Source: an uncultured Fretibacterium sp.
GTDB lineage: Bacteria > Synergistota > Synergistia > Synergistales > Aminobacteriaceae
Direction of reading: 5' to 3'
Length of the DNA stretch: 9,529 nt
Assembly (NCBI GenBank): GCA_937915835.1
Contig: CALGHA010000168.1
Span: 1-9,529 of the forward strand
The first letter of the stretch is position 1. The number at the start of each line of letters is the position of its first letter. Positions 6,502-9,529 of this stretch are shown piece by piece. Position numbers and translations under genes: made by a program. The notes beneath the pieces were generated by a model, which saw only the letters and a program-made list of their open reading frames with translations, did no database searches and was not told the origin of the DNA.

Positions 6502-7983
6502 CTATTCTTCGTCCATACCGTCCTGGTAGAACTCGCCGAATAATTCCTTAAGTGAAGGCATATCCTCAGGAATTGGACGTGCTACCCAAGTCGTGTTCAT
6601 GTAATGCTTGAGTGTGATATTTTCGCTGACAATGTTACCGCCCCAAGTTCCGCAGCCCATTGAGTTAGTCGGAGGCATTCCGTTTGTCGCGCTTCCAGCG
6701 TTGCCCCTGTTGTTAGGCTGTCTGATCATGCAACGTGAAACCGGTGCGCACATTCCGAGACGGTGAATATGATCGTCGTCGAACGAGTAAAGCCCGCATG
6801 AATGTCCTTTTCCGCCTGACTTGTCGAAGATCTCAAGCATAATGTCAAGTGCAGTCTGGAACTCTCCGCCGTATTTGAACAGTGTCAAGAGGGTTGTTAA
6901 TTTCTCGGTGCTGAAGAAATGCTGTTTACCGATGCACTTCTTGATGTCCTCAGCTGTCCTAATCGTGAAGCCTTCCTTCTGGCCATTGTTGGGAACAGCG
7001 ATAAATTTACGGTCTGCCGGGATCTCGAAACCTGCCGCCTTAGCGATCGCCTGAGCTGAGATTGCCACCGTGTCAGGAAGTCTGTGTCCGGTCTCGTCCC
7101 ACATAACTTTTTTAATCTTCTCGGCTTCTTCCCATGTCGGAATATAAGCTCCCTCTTTCACGAGGCCTTCAACGAAATTATCATAGACATCTTCATGAAC
7201 GATTAAGTTTCCGTCGCATGAACAGCCTGAACCGAAATCTGCACACTTTGAAATTCTCGTATTCGTCGCCGCTTCGTATGCACGCTCTTTCGTGTTCGCC
7301 GTGTTGTCAACGATTACCGTAGAGTTGCCTGCTCCTGAACCGTAAGCCGGAACTCCCGCAGAATACGCCGCTTTAACCATTGGACGGCCGCCGGTTGCGA
7401 TGATTAAATCTACTCTCTTCATAAGTTCCTGAGTGAGAGTGATGCTCGGCTCCTCGATTACTTGGATAATGTCCGCAGGTGCACCTTCACGAACAAGAAC
7501 GTCGCGGATAATGTTTACAGTCTTGCAAGTTGTCTTCTTCGCTCTTGGATGTGGTGAGCAGATAAGAACGTCGCGGGCTTTAACGGCATAAATCGCCTGG
7601 CCTGCAGGAGTTACGCACGGGTTAGTTGTCGGAACAAGTGTTGCAATTACACCGACCGGCTTAGCATATTTCACAAGGCCCTTCTCCGGAATTTCCTCGA
7701 TAATGCCGACGCTCTTCTGTCTTAAGCAGTCACGGAGAATTAACTTCAGCTTATTTCTCTTGTTGCGCTTCGTAACTTTGTCGCCGAGTCTGGTTTCATC
7801 AACGGCTTCGTCGCAAATTGGCCCCCAAACTTTAAGCGGGTAAATTGCGGCACAGATTGCACGGGCGAGACGGTCAACACGTTCCTGATCGTACGTTGCG
7901 ATAACTTCTGCTGCTACTCTTGCCTTCGCTACCATTTCCTCAATCATAGCGATTTCTTCGGGTGTTACTTCATGATGTGGCAT
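6502..7983 (-). CDS. CoA-acylating aldehyde dehydrogenase (sulfoacetaldehyde/acetaldehyde dehydrogenase type)
   Basis: This 493-residue cytoplasmic enzyme belongs to the aldehyde dehydrogenase superfamily, in the branch that interconverts an aldehyde, CoA and NAD(P)+ with an acyl-CoA. Motifs in order are GVIATLVPTTNPCVTPAGQ (111-129), SPHPRAKK (143-150), IATGGRPMVKAAYSAG (195-210) and GSGAGNSTVIVD (215-226). Next comes the active-site region GSGCSCDGN, where Cys254 aligns by spacing to the catalytic Cys of the SauS type (TSCSSEN), with Cys247 and Cys256 close by. The C-terminal GCGTWGGN motif is followed by SENITLKHYMN. These features resemble CoA-acylating sulfoacetaldehyde dehydrogenase (SauS) and acetylating acetaldehyde dehydrogenases; I cannot tell which substrate. 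The start has GAGAGGAG upstream and follows the ThDP gene by 22 bases, in the same operon. Confidence 0.88.
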   Translation of the reverse strand: MPHHEVTPEEIAMIEEMVAKARVAAEVIATYDQERVDRLARAICAAIYPLKVWGPICDEAVDETRLGDKVTKRNKRNKLKLILRDCLRQKSVGIIEEIPEKGLVKYAKPVGVIATLVPTTNPCVTPAGQAIYAVKARDVLICSPHPRAKKTTCKTVNIIRDVLVREGAPADIIQVIEEPSITLTQELMKRVDLIIATGGRPMVKAAYSAGVPAYGSGAGNSTVIVDNTANTKERAYEAATNTRISKCADFGSGCSCDGNLIVHEDVYDNFVEGLVKEGAYIPTWEEAEKIKKVMWDETGHRLPDTVAISAQAIAKAAGFEIPADRKFIAVPNNGQKEGFTIRTAEDIKKCIGKQHFFSTEKLTTLLTLFKYGGEFQTALDIMLEIFDKSGGKGHSCGLYSFDDDHIHRLGMCAPVSRCMIRQPNNRGNAGSATNGMPPTNSMGCGTWGGNIVSENITLKHYMNTTWVARPIPEDMPSLKELFGEFYQDGMDEE

Positions 7984-8005
7984 TTATATTTTTACTCCTC
8001 TCAAT

Positions 8006-9529
8006 TTATTTCGTGATATGTGACTTTGCGTGGCTTGGCGGAATGTATTTACCGTTAGCGTCTTTCTTTACGAGTTTTCCTTCGCTGACTAAATCACTCG
8101 GTGTGTAAATGTCGTTGATGTTCCAGCAGCCAGGTGTCGGAACGGCGATGTTCTCCATGATTGCTTCGACTAAGAACGGCTTACCGGCTTTGTTGGCTTC
8201 AACAGCTTTTGCGAGTGCGGGGCCTAATTCATCGGCTGAGTTCACGCGGATTGAATCAACTCCATAACCCTCTGCAACTTTTGCCCAGTTCGGCGAATAT
8301 GCTTCTCCGTTAGGCGTGTGGAATTTCGTTCCGTACTGTGTCTTGTAATTCGCGTTCTCAAGTCCTGCGATCGTTCCAAAGGCCATATTGTTCATGACTA
8401 CCCATGTGCAAGCAATTCCTTCTTCGACTGCTGTAGCCATACATGTCGGGTTAACGCCAAATCCGCCGTCGCCGATTAAAGCAATGCAGATTTTATCAGG
8501 AGCAGCCTTTTTGCCGCCGAGAACTGCTGAAGCTCCGAAGCCCATTGTTGCGAGACCTGAAGAGTGATGAACTGTTCCAGGAATTGTGATGTCGAACTGC
8601 TGAGCTACTCCGTTCTTGTTCCAGCCTACGTCGGTGAAGATTAACGCGTCCTCAGGAATTGCACCCTTAAGCTCCTTAAGAATTCTCTGCGGTGTCATCG
8701 GGAAGCGGCCATCATTCGAGATTGCTACGTTGGAGGCCTTGAAGTCAGCTTTTGCCTTCGCAATCTTCTCTCGTAATCCGGCGCGTTTAATTCCTTCCGG
8801 CTTGATGGCTTTTGCGGCTTCGAGGATCTGAGCTAATGCGAGTTTCAAGTCAGCAACGGCTCCAATCTCAACAGGATAATTGCGGCCAATCTCTGACGGG
8901 TCAATGTCAATCTGCAAAAATTTCGTCACTGACGGATCAAACGTTACGCCCTGATACCAGCTTGAACTGTCAGCTTCAGCAAAACGTGTTCCGAGCGCTA
9001 AAATTACGTCAGCACCGAGCGTGAACTCGTGAGTGTGAGCAAGTCCCCAAAATCCTGTTTGTCCAATCATCAACGGATGCAAATCGCTTACACAGCCCTG
9101 ACCCATTAACGTACGGGAAATCGGAATATCAAGAAATTCTGCGAGTGCGGCCAATTCTGCGGAAGCCTGAGCAAGTAAAACTCCTCCACCTGCATGAATT
9201 ACGGGAGCTTTTGCTTCGATTAAACGTTTAGCGATTGCTTTTGCACATGCGGGATCTAATGCCGGCTTGACTGTGATATGACTGTCATTGTAAGTACGTG
9301 CAAAGAGGTCTTCCTCAATTTCACGGCTCCAAATGTCCATAGGCATATCGATTAAAACCGGGCCGGGACGTCCTGATTCTGCAAGTCTGAAAGCCTTATC
9401 GAGAATGTCGGGCAGAGCTTCAGCGTCATCAACTCTCCAGCAGCGCTTGCAAACTGGCTCAAGCAATCTATACTGTGTTGCATCGCCGTGCATGTTGACT
9501 TCCTGATGAGGGTGTTTGCCGTAATAATA
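8006..9529 (-). CDS. ThDP-dependent decarboxylase/carboligase, acetolactate-synthase-like (partial, N terminus beyond right edge)
   Basis: The reading frame stays open from the TAA at 8006 to the window edge. That gives 507 visible residues, of which 12 (YYYGKHPHQEVN) precede the internal Met at 9493. By alignment to acetolactate synthase the AFQE-like site is present as HQEVN, so about 110 residues with the catalytic Glu are missing. The end of the PYR domain (SGRPGPVLIDMP) is followed by the central domain (IDIDPSEIGRN). The C-terminal domain carries the ThDP/Mg motif GDG-(24 residues)-NN, with Asp342 and Asn368 counted from the Met at 9493. The motif NNMAFGTIAGLE differs from the NYQWGAEK-type of sulfoacetaldehyde acetyltransferase, so Xsc is unlikely. 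A 2-oxo acid decarboxylase or a carboligase fits better. The gene is co-transcribed with the downstream dehydrogenase. Confidence 0.86.
   Translation of the reverse strand, partial: YYYGKHPHQEVNMHGDATQYRLLEPVCKRCWRVDDAEALPDILDKAFRLAESGRPGPVLIDMPMDIWSREIEEDLFARTYNDSHITVKPALDPACAKAIAKRLIEAKAPVIHAGGGVLLAQASAELAALAEFLDIPISRTLMGQGCVSDLHPLMIGQTGFWGLAHTHEFTLGADVILALGTRFAEADSSSWYQGVTFDPSVTKFLQIDIDPSEIGRNYPVEIGAVADLKLALAQILEAAKAIKPEGIKRAGLREKIAKAKADFKASNVAISNDGRFPMTPQRILKELKGAIPEDALIFTDVGWNKNGVAQQFDITIPGTVHHSSGLATMGFGASAVLGGKKAAPDKICIALIGDGGFGVNPTCMATAVEEGIACTWVVMNNMAFGTIAGLENANYKTQYGTKFHTPNGEAYSPNWAKVAEGYGVDSIRVNSADELGPALAKAVEANKAGKPFLVEAIMENIAVPTPGCWNINDIYTPSDLVSEGKLVKKDANGKYIPPSHAKSHITK

Noticed and set aside
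6821..7322. Plus-strand frames opposite the aldehyde dehydrogenase gene
   Set aside because: They are short antisense shadows without ribosome binding sites or recognisable domains.
8616..9024. Plus-strand frames opposite the ThDP enzyme gene
   Set aside because: They are antisense shadows of a conserved coding frame, without ribosome binding sites or recognisable features.
8006..9529. Identification as sulfoacetaldehyde acetyltransferase (Xsc)
   Set aside because: The ThDP-binding region lacks the NYQWGAEK-type sequence that I recall for Xsc.

Overview
The window reads as ordinary protein-coding bacterial chromosome with moderate GC, tight gene packing and canonical AGGAGG ribosome binding sites. 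It probably comes from an anaerobe with two membranes. DctP and the alpha/beta hydrolase both have Sec signals with A-type cleavage sites and no lipobox, which suggests a periplasm. TRAP transporter genes, a CoA-acylating aldehyde dehydrogenase and a ThDP enzyme together recall amino-acid- and organic-acid-fermenting Synergistota or similar gut anaerobes, but that placement is inference. I see no mobile element, CRISPR array, tRNA or rRNA.

Left part (1-2410, minus strand): a dctP-dctQ-dctM operon for a three-component TRAP transporter. Transcription starts from an extended -10 element upstream of dctP. dctM is open at the left edge and lacks its C-terminal third.

Middle part (2498-4413, plus strand): a three-gene operon of a HIT-family nucleotide hydrolase with a TTG start, a YigZ/IMPACT protein and an RNase Z-like metallo-beta-lactamase. 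All junctions overlap. Its last gene runs 35 bp into the 3' end of the convergent lysR gene.

Regulator and hydrolase (4379-6429): a lysR gene on the minus strand is divergent from an exported alpha/beta hydrolase with a cysteine nucleophile. Their predicted promoters are interleaved in a 125-bp intergenic region, as in many LysR-controlled pairs.

Right part (6448-9529, minus strand): an operon of a ThDP-dependent decarboxylase/carboligase (N terminus beyond the right edge) followed 22 bp later by a CoA-acylating aldehyde dehydrogenase related to the sulfoacetaldehyde/acetaldehyde type. It ends in a strong rho-independent terminator shared, less perfectly, with the hydrolase gene on the other strand.

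Working model (inference): the TRAP system imports an organic acid anion, the ThDP enzyme makes or consumes an aldehyde from a 2-oxo acid, and the dehydrogenase interconverts that aldehyde with its acyl-CoA. The substrate is not determined by the sequence.
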